Counted from the stretch's first letter, positions 18,693 through 26,165 are shown. The stretch is DNA of 32,619 nucleotides from Brachybacterium endophyticum (GCF_003130585.1 NZ_QFKX01000010.1:1-32619); one strand, 5' to 3'. The notes: generated from the letters alone by a model not told the origin. Numbers and translations are program-made.

Positions 18693-19618
18693 GAGGTCTC
18701 CTCGTTCTTTATGGTGCGAACGTAGGGTACGGCGAAGGCGAGCACGACCACCATGGAGACCACCGCGATTGTTGCTCCGGTAGACATGTCGAAGTTGGTG
18801 AACGCTGTGTAGTAAGACAGCACGGGCAAGGTGTTGGTGGACGTTCCAGGCCCGCCTTGGGTCATCACATAGAAGAAGTCGAATGATCGGAAGGCGTAGA
18901 GCACTGTGATGACTGCGAGGATCCACAGCGTAGGTCGCATCAGAGGCAGAATTATTCTCCAGCGCGTCGTCCAGAAGCCTGCGCCATCGATGGCTGCGGC
19001 TTCGATGAGTTCCGGGTTCACCGCGAGGAGGCCGCCGCGCATGATCAGGATCGAGAACGGGAGAGACGCCCAGGCGACCACCGCTGAGACGCTCCACAGC
19101 GCGAGGGCCGGGTCGCTCAGCCAGTTCACGGGCGAAATGCCGAGGAGGCCGAGGATGGCGTTGAGCGTGCCGGTGTCGTCGAGGAGGAAGCGCCACACGC
19201 TGCCGCTGACGAGTGGCGGCAGCGCCCACACGAAGACGAGGATGCCGAGCACGGCGGACGCGGTGCGCCCGGTTGTCGAGAGGACGGTGGCTGCGATGAA
19301 TCCGAGCACCAGGTTGGAGATCACCAGGATCGCGCATAGCCCTATTGTGCGGAGAATCGCCTTCCAGGTCTCGAAGTCTCCGAGGACGTCGACGAAGTTA
19401 CGGAGCCCGACGAAAGACCAGTTTCCGACGATCTCGGCGGGGCCGACCTCGCTGAGGGACATCTGTACGAGGACGAAAAGAGGCCAGAGGGCGAACGCCG
19501 CCAGAATCACCACCGCAGGCAGCAGGTATCCGATCGGTTGGGCGCGAAGCAGCGGCAAGAGTCGTCGACGGCCCGGGCGGCGAGCTCCGGTGTGGTGGTG
19601 AGGCGTATCCGTCAGCAC
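18689..19618 (-). CDS. Carbohydrate ABC transporter permease, MalF type
   Basis: A 309-residue permease with a His-containing, basic cytoplasmic N-terminus and six predicted membrane segments, starting with YLLPAVVILAAFALWPLFVL. The EAA loop reads ELIEAAAIDGAGFWTTRWR near residues 203-221, followed by the IILPLMRPT that always accompanies it. The GTG at 19618 overlaps the stop of the substrate-binding protein gene by seven bases; no better start is available. It forms the heterodimeric channel with the MalG-type gene that follows. Sequence alone does not tell the transported sugar. Confidence 0.93.
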   Translation of the reverse strand: MLTDTPHHHTGARRPGRRRLLPLLRAQPIGYLLPAVVILAAFALWPLFVLVQMSLSEVGPAEIVGNWSFVGLRNFVDVLGDFETWKAILRTIGLCAILVISNLVLGFIAATVLSTTGRTASAVLGILVFVWALPPLVSGSVWRFLLDDTGTLNAILGLLGISPVNWLSDPALALWSVSAVVAWASLPFSILIMRGGLLAVNPELIEAAAIDGAGFWTTRWRIILPLMRPTLWILAVITVLYAFRSFDFFYVMTQGGPGTSTNTLPVLSYYTAFTNFDMSTGATIAVVSMVVVLAFAVPYVRTIKNEETS

Positions 19619-20874
19619 GAGCCACCCCCGTCCGCCCGCGCAGCGGCGATCTCGTTGACCGCGCTGCTCGCGCCTTCGTCGCCGGAGAGCTGCCCGGAAA
19701 TCACGCCGCTTACAGCTTCGCCGAGTGCTCGCTGCATGTCAGCCGTTCGTTCGTTGTCGGGCCACCGCGCCTGGTGACGGGCGGCCTCAACGAAGGGCGC
19801 GACGTCGGCGTCACCTGCGAGCTGGTCGGAGGAGGCGACGTCGGCGCGCACGGGAATGGACCCAGCGACTGTATTTACGGCGCGGGCTCCAGGAGCGGAC
19901 AGGAATGCAGATTCGATGAAGCTCCACGCGAGATCGGGGTACTTTGTCTGGGCGCCGATGGCGATTCCTTCTCCTCCGGGGTATACCTTACTTTTCCCGC
20001 CGTCGGATGCGGGGTATCGAGCTGTTTGAATGGCGAACCCCGAATCGCGGGCGTTGCCCAGATTCCAGTTTCCGTTCAGGGCGAAGGCATAGCGCCCGGT
20101 CATAAATTGCTGCCAGGCATCGGTCTGCGACCACGTGGCGGTGGCCTGTGGCAGCCAGCCCTTGTCCCGCCATCGGGCAAGGCGTCGGAAGGCGTCCTCC
20201 ACGGCGGCCCCGTGAAAGTTGCAGTAGTCGATGCCGAGGCCAAGTAGCTGGGGAGCGAACAGCCATGCCCCTTCAACGTCCGGTGAGCCGGCCATGGCGA
20301 GCGGTTCGAAGGCACCCTTCTCACTCACCTTCTGCATGGCGCTTTCGAGCTCGGAGAGCGTGCTCGGCACTGTTTCCACCCCCGAGTCCGCGAGGGCATC
20401 GCTGTGGGCGTACATGCCGATGAGGTTTGTGTAGGGAAGCAGGTTGAAGACGCGTCCCTCGTTGCGCCAGGCCGTGGCCTCTGGGAACTGGTCATTGTCC
20501 TGAAAGGACTCCCACTGCTCGGTGATGTCCTTCAAGACGCCCGCGGCACGCAGGACGGGGAAGTCAACCACGATGTTGTTCATCAGCAGATCGGGTCCGT
20601 TGCCGATCGAGACAGATGCGAGCAATTTTTGCGCTTGTTGGTCGCCCACCACGTCGATGAGAGCGATCCGTGTCTTAGGGTGTTTCGCCTCGAAACGTCG
20701 CACTTCGTCCTCGAGCCACGTCTTCTGCTGGTCTTGGTAGTAGTGCCACATCCGCAAAGTGGTCACGCCGTTGCTGTCTGTCCCGGCCGGCGCGCTCTGA
20801 AGGGCACAGCTGCTGCTCCCAAGGGAGAGCAGCGAGGTCACTGCCGCGCCCTGAAGTGCCGTGCGTCGCCGCAT
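19612..20874 (-). CDS. ABC transporter substrate-binding lipoprotein (family 1 sugar type)
   Basis: A 420-residue extracytoplasmic binding protein. The N-terminus is a lipoprotein signal: RRR, a hydrophobic stretch, and a lipobox-like LGSSSC with Cys23, which would be lipidated. The mature part has the typical TLRMWHYYQDQQ opening, FEAKHPKTRIALIDV, NGPDLLMNN, and GRYAFALNGNWNLGN and VYPGGEGIAIG near the ligand cleft. It is the first gene of a seven-gene operon, preceded by a well-formed promoter at 20960-20988. The start ATG has a GGTGAG-like Shine-Dalgarno. The ligand is unknown; oligosaccharide or sugar-acid import is the family expectation. Confidence 0.92.
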   Translation of the reverse strand: MRRRTALQGAAVTSLLSLGSSSCALQSAPAGTDSNGVTTLRMWHYYQDQQKTWLEDEVRRFEAKHPKTRIALIDVVGDQQAQKLLASVSIGNGPDLLMNNIVVDFPVLRAAGVLKDITEQWESFQDNDQFPEATAWRNEGRVFNLLPYTNLIGMYAHSDALADSGVETVPSTLSELESAMQKVSEKGAFEPLAMAGSPDVEGAWLFAPQLLGLGIDYCNFHGAAVEDAFRRLARWRDKGWLPQATATWSQTDAWQQFMTGRYAFALNGNWNLGNARDSGFAIQTARYPASDGGKSKVYPGGEGIAIGAQTKYPDLAWSFIESAFLSAPGARAVNTVAGSIPVRADVASSDQLAGDADVAPFVEAARHQARWPDNERTADMQRALGEAVSGVISGQLSGDEGASSAVNEIAAARADGGGSC

Positions 20875-20959
20875 GGGAGCTCACCGTCCTAGTGCTTGTC
20901 GTCTTGGGCTGCTGAAGCGGTGAGGCGCGAGCGACCGCGTGACCCGAATCATAATGGCG

Positions 20960-20988
20960 AGCGTAGACGTCTTTATGGCGACCGTCAA
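20960..20988 (-). promoter_or_regulatory. Promoter of the ABC/Tm-1 operon with palindrome in the spacer
   Basis: Read on the minus strand: -35 TTGACG (20988-20983), a 17-base spacer, -10 TACGCT (20965-20960), about 86 bases before the substrate-binding-protein start. The perfect eight-base palindrome AGACGTCT (20965-20972) sits in the spacer next to the -10 box, where a bound repressor would block RNA polymerase. The divergent ROK gene is the natural candidate regulator. Box sequences and spacing are seen directly; the operator role is inferred. Confidence 0.65.
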
Positions 20989-21078
20989 TGGAAGTCTGAT
21001 GAACGGCTAGAGTGGGACTTTCGGCGTCGCCGCCAGGGACGACGCTCATCATCCGCCCGCCGTCCCTAGGGGAACTCG

Positions 21079-22341
21079 ATGTCGATGGGTCACGATGCGC
21101 CAGCGCAGGCTCGGCCGCCCGCCACTTTCGAACGTAGCGGCGAGGTACTCGCGCACCTCCGTGCACGAGGCTGCAGCACGATCGGTCAGCTCGCTGCGGA
21201 TCTCGGCGTCGCCCGCTCGACCGTCCGCCAACGGCTCCTCCATCTCGCCTCCGGGGGCCTGATCGAGGACGGTCCTGCCATATCCGGTAACCGAGGCCGC
21301 CCGGCACAGCTCGTCAGCTTCGCATCGAGCCAACACCTGGTCCTGGCCCTGCATGTGGGCCTCACCGGCTCACGCGTGGCAATTGCGGACCTGGACGGCG
21401 TGATCATCGAAGAGCGCCTAGTAGAACTGCCCGTCTCGGCAGGCCCATCGGCCGTCTTGGACGAGCTCTTCCGCACCATAAATGTGATGCACACGCGAAC
21501 TGCCCCACGCTCAACCGTCGCAGGCGTAGGCGTGGCGATGCCAAGCCCGAGCGAGCTCACGGACTTCGGACCAACAGCGAGCGTCTCAACGGCCGCGTGG
21601 GATGAGGCGTCCGTGCTCCAGATGGTGAAAGACCGGTTTCAGGTTCCCACTTTGCTCGATCGTGACGTGAACGTCATGGCCCGCGCTGAGTACGCACGTC
21701 TCGATCCCGCACCTGACGTGTTCGCGTGCGTCAAACTGGGGACCTTAATTGACGCCGCAATCCTCGTCGACGGTCGCCTCCTGCGCGGCGTCGGCAACCG
21801 CGCAGGGCAAATCGGACACCTGAAAATGGCGGGTTCTGACGCGATGTGCAGCTGCGGCGGGATCGGATGCCTCAACGCAGTCGCCTCGGGCGATGCTCTG
21901 GTCCGCCACCTACGTACCGTGGGAGTCGCGATTGATCACGTGCGCGATCTCGTGGAGCTTGCCCACCGCGGCCACGGACAGGCAGTCGGCGCGATCAGGG
22001 AAGCCGGAGTTCGGATCGGTCAGGCACTTGCGGCGCTGGTGAATCTCTTGGGGCCAGGTTCGATCATGACGTGGGGCTATCTCGCTGACACGGGCGCCCC
22101 TCTGTCCGCGGGCATCCGTGCTGGCCTCTACGCGGACGCACTCCCACGCTCCAGTGCACAGGTCAGTATCGAGCAAGCAACGCTCGGAGACCTAACGGGT
22201 GTTCAGGGAGCCGCGTCGATGGCCAGCGAAGAATTACTCAGGCCGAATGTTATTGATCGATATCTCGCGAAGGGATCCTGGCTTGAAGCCCTCCCCAATG
22301 ACCCGCACTACCTGGGCGACGCCCCTCCGACACGAATATAG
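21079..22341 (+). CDS. ROK family transcriptional regulator
   Basis: A 420-residue NagC/XylR-type regulator. The N-terminal winged helix-turn-helix covers about residues 18-66 (STIGQLAADLGVARSTVRQ). The ROK domain follows, with GVGVAMPSP, DRDVNVMARAE at 194-204, the GQIGHLKM motif at 243-250 and the zinc-binding CSCGGIGCL at 257-265 (usually CxCGxxGCLE; here the Glu is Asn). The ATP-binding glycine segment reads LGTLIDAAI instead of LGTGIGAGI, so sugar-kinase activity is unlikely. GGGGAAC upstream of the ATG is an acceptable Shine-Dalgarno. It is divergent from the seven-gene operon and shares its 204-base control region, so it most likely represses that operon and releases it on binding a pathway sugar. 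Confidence 0.92.
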   Translation: MSMGHDAPAQARPPATFERSGEVLAHLRARGCSTIGQLAADLGVARSTVRQRLLHLASGGLIEDGPAISGNRGRPAQLVSFASSQHLVLALHVGLTGSRVAIADLDGVIIEERLVELPVSAGPSAVLDELFRTINVMHTRTAPRSTVAGVGVAMPSPSELTDFGPTASVSTAAWDEASVLQMVKDRFQVPTLLDRDVNVMARAEYARLDPAPDVFACVKLGTLIDAAILVDGRLLRGVGNRAGQIGHLKMAGSDAMCSCGGIGCLNAVASGDALVRHLRTVGVAIDHVRDLVELAHRGHGQAVGAIREAGVRIGQALAALVNLLGPGSIMTWGYLADTGAPLSAGIRAGLYADALPRSSAQVSIEQATLGDLTGVQGAASMASEELLRPNVIDRYLAKGSWLEALPNDPHYLGDAPPTRI

Positions 22342-22727
22342 GGCACCGACGATCGCTAACATCGGCGACGAATCGAACCCGCGGCACCGTTCCACTGAGG
22401 AGATCCCGAATGACCCCGAGCGACCAGGATCGGTGTCCCGCAGAACGCTGCTCGAGGGGACGCTCGCGGACGCCTGGAACAGGACCGCCAGGCGCCCCTC
22501 CCCCGCCCGGCGACGCTGTGAGAGCTCGCCACTACTCGACCGCCACCCGCGCCGTTTTCGAAGGACAAGAGCGGCACGCGAAGAACTGTCCATCTTCGAT
22601 CGGGCGGTCCGAAACTTTTACTCCAACGTTTCCGCTTCAGCGGGCGCGGCGGCTCTCCCGGACTCCGACAGGAAGACCCACGCTTCTTTACGTTACGCCT
22701 CCGTGACACAGCTCGGCGCGGTCGTTT

Positions 22728-22937
22728 TCATCTCCTCACGCGGGCACGCCATACCTCCGGATTGAAAGCGTCTTCGCACAAGGCCAACCCGGTCCGGCGC
22801 ACGGTACGGCTCCCGTCTTGGTCGACGTGTCGATATTGCCGCTGTCCGATCCTGTCCGTCAGAGTTCCCACGATGTCTACCCGGTTCCGGGCGAACGGGC
22901 CATTGGCGGGCACGTCCACCATCCGATTGCCGGGCAT
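22728..22937 (-). CDS. Possible small protein or gene remnant
   Basis: A 69-codon frame with fairly high third-position GC, starting MPGNRMVDVPANG and containing RNRVDIVGTLTDRIGQRQYR and LCEDAFNPEVWRARVRR. It is basic, with no signal peptide or membrane segment. No clear Shine-Dalgarno precedes the ATG. I do not recognise a family. It may be the only surviving part of a decayed gene or a chance frame. Confidence 0.25.
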   Translation of the reverse strand: MPGNRMVDVPANGPFARNRVDIVGTLTDRIGQRQYRHVDQDGSRTVRRTGLALCEDAFNPEVWRARVRR

Positions 22938-23627
22938 TGCCTCGACGGACCGGGCATCGTCCTCTCATTAGACGGCCGCCCGTTAACTCCGGAACCGCCG
23001 TGACGCACCTTTGGTATGATCTCGAGGCTCTGCGGGGCGAAAATTCGTACGGGGCCAGCGATCTGTGCCTTACACGTGCCCATAAGTGGTGGCGACCATT
23101 CAGCCCGCAGGTGAACGCGAACCATCTGGTTGCTGTGTTGTAAATCGACGGATACGACAGCAGGAGATTCGAGCCTGTGCCGAGGTTCATCGATGTCAGA
23201 CACCCTCCTCCTACTTCTCACGCGGCGAGTACGCCGCAAGTTCCGACGATAGCTCAGCGACACAGGGTTGGGGAGGGGCCTCTGCCGAGCCAGGCGCCGA
23301 GTCCACGATGACGACGTCCATTCGCCGATGAACGAGCCTGGGACCCTCCAGCCAGACTTCAAGTTCGGTGTGGCTGGTGGAGGGCCGTCTATGGGGTATC
23401 AATAACGCAGGTAACCGGGACGTGCGACGCGACCAGGCCCCAGACCAACAACGCGATGCTCGCTAGTTGGACGTCAGCCTCTTCGGACGACAACCTGCCT
23501 CCTCGTGACCGAAGACGGAATAGGGACTACGGGTCTACACAAGGCACTTCGCCACTGTGGGGATCGCCGACGCTGACGCCGACCGTGCCGAACGTGCCCG
23601 GCAGCGTCACAGGTGACGTACCGTGTG

Positions 23628-23734
23628 AAGAGGCGGCCCTCTTAGAACCCTTGAAGCCCGGGAGGGTCTGCTCGCATCGGAGGAAGGACTCCGATGTGCA
23701 GCGTCCCTGCTTCCCAGCTGTGGGAGGCAGGGGC
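23628..23734. other. Cluster of consecutive hairpins
   Basis: Three successive inverted repeats in about 105 bases: AAGAGG/CCTCTT around CGGC (23628-23643), GCATCGGAG with CTCCGATGTGC around a six-base loop (near 23674-23699), and CCCTGCTTCCC with GGGAGGCAGGG around a six-base loop (near 23705-23732). The last two are adjacent. This density suggests a structured RNA or leader region, but no gene follows on either strand and no known riboswitch core was recognised. Confidence 0.35.
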
Positions 23735-23881
23735 GTTCGTCGGTCTCGACAGCGAGGCCGCTCGGGCGAAACTTAAGCCCAGGCGCGCCAGCTGGTACAG
23801 GTCACATGCACAAACGGGATTTATGGGATACCTTAGATCCACTGCGGTGCTGGACTTGCTTCGTCGAGTAAGAGCGCCGCA

Positions 23882-23988
23882 GTCGCCAGGTCCCGGAGCA
23901 CCCCCTTATTGGTCTGGGACTTTCTACGATTGGAGCACCGGCCGCCTCGCTCCCCCCGGGACGGCCGGTGTGGCGTAGTGTAAACCCT
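23882..23988 (+). ncRNA. C-loop double-hairpin RNA, copy 1 (6C-like)
   Basis: Two hairpins in a row. Hairpin 1: AGGTCCC (23888-23894) pairs with GGGACTT (23916-23922), with CCCCC in its loop. Hairpin 2: CACCGGCCG (23936-23944) pairs with CGGCCGGTG (23962-23970), with CCCCCC in its loop. Two stem-loops with runs of about six C in each loop is the definition of the actinobacterial 6C RNA. The copy at 24646-24759 shares the flanking GTCGCCAG, the 16-base block GGAGCACCGGCCGCCT and the trailing GTAnACCCT, while stem bases differ with pairing kept. A terminator-like hairpin lies at 24041-24069. Assignment to 6C is from the pattern only, and two copies would be unusual. Confidence 0.55.
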
Positions 23989-24040
23989 TGGCGTTGCCGA
24001 CCGATAGGTCTGCGCAACCAGTCTCGCCACACACACGCAC

Positions 24041-24069
24041 GCCCCCAGCTCCTCACGGGAGATGGGGGC
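24041..24069 (+). terminator. Terminator-like hairpin T1
   Basis: GCCCCCAGCTCC pairs with GGGAGATGGGGGC around a four-base loop with one A/G mismatch, followed by CGCATTCTTGCG. It lies about 70 bases after the first C-loop RNA and would end that transcript. Its core is close to T2, T3 and T4 further right. Confidence 0.55.
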
Positions 24070-24199
24070 GCATTCTTGCGTCTGAGCGCTCATTGGTCGA
24101 GCGTGGCGCGCACGGGGCGTGTCTCACCTTATACCGTGCTGTGTGCGGCTCGTAGGCGTCTCTTCCTTCTCTCCGGTCTGAGGAGCACAGCCTCGCCGC

Positions 24200-24240
24200 G
24201 GCCCTCGCCCGCCTCCGGTCGTGGCTGGCGGGCGAGGGCC
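24200..24240. repeat. Perfect 14-bp inverted repeat
   Basis: GGCCCTCGCCCGCC and GGCGGGCGAGGGCC flank a 13-base loop. It could be a hairpin of a small RNA: the sequence downstream ends in another terminator-like hairpin at 24343-24380. No gene is adjacent. Confidence 0.6.
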
Positions 24241-24342
24241 CCTAGCGATCCCGTGAAAGCCGGCGTAGACTTGCATTCGCTGGCAGCCCAGACACACGGC
24301 CCTGGGAAGTCACCACATCGCGGAGCATCGTTGCTCCACACT

Positions 24343-24380
24343 GAGACGCCCCCATCTCCTCCGGGAGAAGAGGGCGTCTC
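24343..24380 (+). terminator. Terminator-like hairpin T2
   Basis: GAGACGCCC pairs with GGGCGTCTC, and inside it CATCTCC pairs with GGGAG around a short loop. It is followed by GCGCGTTGTGG, so the T-run is poor. A smaller hairpin GGAGC/GCTCC is at 24322-24337. The inner CATCTCCTCCGGGAG core is shared with T3 and T4. Confidence 0.5.
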
Positions 24381-24387
24381 GCGCGTT

Positions 24388-24451
24388 GTGGGAGACTAGC
24401 GACCGAGGGGCGACACCAAGGGTCTTCGGGGGCTTACAGTGTCGCCCCTCG
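24388..24451 (+). ncRNA. Long hairpin RNA element H1
   Basis: GTGGGAGACT (24388-24397) is followed by a perfect 13-bp stem: CGAGGGGCGACAC (24404-24416) with GTGTCGCCCCTCG (24439-24451), around a 22-base loop that contains GGGTCTTCGGGGGCTTA. Elements H2 (25891-25939) and H3 (26180-26230) have the same stem start (GGAGGGGCGG-type), similar loop (ACGGTCTTGGGGGATG-type) and, for H3, the identical GTGGGAGACT leader. Unlike H2 and H3, no terminator hairpin follows at once. A small RNA is the simplest reading. Confidence 0.5.
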
Positions 24452-24645
24452 TCCATCCGCCTGATACACCCCTCGTCATTCGTGCTGCGTGCAATCGGGC
24501 TCTTGCACTCTCAGGCTCGGACTGCCGCCACGCATGCCGATATCGCGCCCCGCGCTCGGACTCTCTAAATAGAGGCGTCTGGCATGTCGTACTATGCGGT
24601 AACCAGGGCCCCTCTCCGACTTCCTTTTGCAGGTGAGGCGCCACG

Positions 24646-24759
24646 GTCGCCAGATCCAGGACACCCCCGATTGCAGGGTCCTGGATCGCCCTCAGTTGCA
24701 GGGAGCACCGGCCGCCTTGACCCCCACCAAGGCGGCCGGTTAGGCGAAGCGTAGACCCT
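24646..24759 (+). ncRNA. C-loop double-hairpin RNA, copy 2 (6C-like)
   Basis: Hairpin 1: GATCCAGGAC (24653-24662) pairs perfectly with GTCCTGGATC (24678-24687) and has CCCCC in the loop. Hairpin 2: ACCGGCCGCCTT (24707-24718) pairs perfectly with AAGGCGGCCGGT (24729-24740), again with CCCCC in the loop. Compared with copy 1 the stems differ at several positions but remain paired, which argues for selection on structure. The stems are longer here, so this copy may be the functional one. A hairpin terminator at 24857-24875 could end it. Confidence 0.6.
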
Positions 24760-24856
24760 GCGGTGAACGGCCGGTAGCCCGCATACGCGATTCCGTCATA
24801 TTGGACGGTGCGCAGGTAGTGGTCACATCAGGATCACCCAAACAGGCCCCGAGTGC

Positions 24857-24875
24857 CCTCGCGAAACGAGGGCGG
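24857..24875. terminator. Bidirectional-looking terminator hairpin
   Basis: GCCCTCG and CGAGGGC flank a CGAAA loop, with GGCTTT after it on the plus strand. It lies 16 bases beyond the stop of the minus-strand 24892-25089 gene and about 100 bases after the second C-loop RNA, so it could serve both. Confidence 0.55.
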
Positions 24876-24891
24876 CTTTCGCGCGTGGCAT

Positions 24892-25089
24892 TCATGAGCG
24901 CCGGTGCGTGGCGATGATCCGCATGAAGTCCTCGCTGTCGACGTCCAGCATGCTCTCGTCGTCGGAGGCGGCGAAGAGCTCCTCCGCGATTGCATCGACA
25001 TCAAAGTCGTCCTCGGCACGACCAGTCGGCCCGTCCCCGCGCTGCCTGATGGTGTCCCTGATGATGACTTTCAGCTGCTCGCGATCCAC
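24892..25089 (-). CDS. Small acidic protein of unknown function
   Basis: 65 residues from the GTG at 25089, chosen because AAGGAG lies five bases upstream; a longer start at 25113 has no ribosome site. The first part is helical and basic (DREQLKVIIRDTIRQRG), the rest very acidic (AEDDFDVDAIAEELFAASDD and SEDFMRIIATHRRS). No signal peptide or membrane segment. It overlaps the tautomerase gene by 19 bases, so they are one operon. I do not recognise a family. Confidence 0.65.
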   Translation of the reverse strand: MDREQLKVIIRDTIRQRGDGPTGRAEDDFDVDAIAEELFAASDDESMLDVDSEDFMRIIATHRRS

Positions 25090-25358
25090 GGGTGCTCCTT
25101 GCTCGGGGTGCACCCGATCGTAACCCGCACAGCGAATCCACCGTCAGCTCGAACCCGGCCCATTTTCTCCCGAAGCAGTTCGCCTCCAACGGCATACTTC
25201 GCATTCGAGACCTCGTTGATCAGGACGTGCACCGACTCGACGGGAGCACCCGTCGTCGAGACAATCGCGTCCGTGATTCCAGCGGCAATCTGCTGGTACT
25301 GCGCGTCGCGATCACCGAACATAAGCTCGGGAACGATGTCGAGATTGACGATCGGCAT
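25071..25358 (-). CDS. Tautomerase (4-oxalocrotonate tautomerase family)
   Basis: A 95-residue protein beginning MPIVNLDIVPEL. After removal of Met, Pro1 is the catalytic general base of the tautomerase superfamily, which interconverts keto and enol forms of 2-oxo acids. It is longer than the 62-residue 4-OT subunit and contains the usual QIAAGITDAIVSTTGAPVES and VHVLINEV segments, then a C-terminal extension. AGGAGG four bases before the ATG is a strong ribosome site. The gene is divergent from an HxlR regulator (102-base gap) and overlaps the next small gene, a common arrangement for a regulator and its target in electrophile or quinone response. Confidence 0.88.
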   Translation of the reverse strand: MPIVNLDIVPELMFGDRDAQYQQIAAGITDAIVSTTGAPVESVHVLINEVSNAKYAVGGELLREKMGRVRADGGFAVRVTIGCTPSKEHPWIASS

Positions 25359-25429
25359 GACTCCTCCTGCTGCCTGGTTGACTGTTGCTCCACCCTGCAG
25401 GATGCAGCTCAGGCGTGGAAGACGGCACT

Positions 25430-25442
25430 TTCTGTACAGGAA
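25430..25442. promoter_or_regulatory. Candidate HxlR operator
   Basis: The perfect palindrome CTGTACAG (25432-25439) lies within TTCTGTACAGGAA between the divergent tautomerase and HxlR genes. Sites with a central GTAC are typical of this regulator family. It lies 22 bases before the HxlR ATG, suited to autoregulation. Confidence 0.45.
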
Positions 25443-25460
25443 CGAACCACGAGGTAGGGC

Positions 25461-25793
25461 ATGGACGACTCCAGGGACCCGAGCAACAGCTTCTGCGGCG
25501 AGACCGTGCGCCGCGCGATCGACATCGTCGGCGGGAAGTGGACGATGCTGATCCTGTGGGAGCTGCTACAGGAGCCCCGGCGCTATGCAGACCTGCAGCG
25601 ACGCGTCGACGGCATCTCCCAAAAGGTGCTCTCCGGCGACCTCAGGAAACTGGTGCAGGAAGGTCTCGTGGCACGCGAGGTCAAACCCACCGTTCCACCA
25701 CAGGTGACCTACAGCATCACGCCGCAGGGCAAGAGCCTGAACTACGTGTTCGCGGCGCTCGACCGATGGGGCCACGAGCACGACGCGACTTGA
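25461..25793 (+). CDS. HxlR family winged-helix transcriptional regulator
   Basis: A 110-residue regulator with the family's usual length and pattern: an N-terminal Cys12 in SNSFCGETV, RRAIDIVGGKWTMLILWEL, RRYADLQRRVDGISQKVLSGDLRKL as recognition region (RRYADLQRRVDG then ISQKVLSGDLRKL), VQEGLVAREV and the wing VPPQVTYSITPQGKSL. The single N-terminal Cys is often redox- or electrophile-sensing in HxlR/YodB-like proteins, which would match a tautomerase target. GAGGTAGG precedes the ATG. The divergent tautomerase operon and the palindrome between them support a local regulatory pair. Confidence 0.9.
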   Translation: MDDSRDPSNSFCGETVRRAIDIVGGKWTMLILWELLQEPRRYADLQRRVDGISQKVLSGDLRKLVQEGLVAREVKPTVPPQVTYSITPQGKSLNYVFAALDRWGHEHDAT

Positions 25794-25890
25794 GCGCGAA
25801 CAGCGTCACGCCCGGGGCTTCCTTCTGGTGAAGCTCCCATCCCCTGCGCAATCGTCGGTCGCCCTCACCCGTAAGGTGTGGCACTTGCAT

Positions 25891-25977
25891 CGGAGGGGCG
25901 GCGCCTACGGTCTTGGGGGATGCTGACGCCGCCTCTCCGCCAGTCTCAAAACGCCCATCTCCTTGGGGAGGTGTGGC
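25891..25977 (+). ncRNA. Hairpin-plus-terminator element H2-T3
   Basis: A 13-bp stem, CGGAGGGGCGGCG (25891-25903) with CGCCGCCTCTCCG (25927-25939), one G-T pair, loop of 23 bases containing ACGGTCTTGGGGGATG. Fourteen bases later a second hairpin, GCCCATCTCC with GGAGGTGTGGC (25953-25977), follows. The same two-hairpin order recurs at 26180-26275. About 90 bases with a terminal hairpin is the build of a small RNA. It lies about 100 bases after the HxlR gene and could alternatively be the 3' end of that transcript. Confidence 0.5.
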
Positions 25978-26118
25978 ACGTTAGTGCGTCCACCCCAGAA
26001 GGGGTGCCGTGCCCGATACCGGGTCCGCTGACGTACTGTGATCACAGGGCGGCCATCGGGAGTCCTGCGTAAGGACTGGTCGCCTCGAGCGGAGTCCTCG
26101 TCCTCGCTCCGCTCTGAA

Positions 26119-26151
26119 GCGCTCCCACCCCTGGAAAAAGGGTGGGAGCGC
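26119..26151 (+). terminator. Strong terminator hairpin T5
   Basis: GCGCTCCCACCC (26119-26130) pairs perfectly over 12 bases with GGGTGGGAGCGC (26140-26151) around CTGGAAAAA, followed by CTTCTTGTG. A smaller GAGCGGAG/CTCCGCTC hairpin precedes it near 26088-26115. It separates the H2-T3 element from the H3-T4 element. Confidence 0.6.
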
Positions 26152-26165
26152 CTTCTTGTGCATCC

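Larger units (their letters stand above)
22342..23880. other. Intergenic stretch without a convincing gene
   Basis: About 1.5 kb downstream of the ROK gene. All open frames here are short, have poor codon-position GC bias and match no family I recognise. GC content and frequent stops in every frame suggest decayed coding sequence. The only frame with some coding character is on the minus strand at 22728-22937 (listed separately). A cluster of small hairpins is found at 23628-23734. No direct repeats, IS ends or tRNA genes were seen. Confidence 0.5.

Noticed and set aside
23694..23978. Plus-strand frame with a QLWEAGAFVG segment slightly like ribosomal protein S2
   Set aside because: Similarity stops after ten residues, and the frame runs through the C-loop RNA hairpins; chance is the better explanation.
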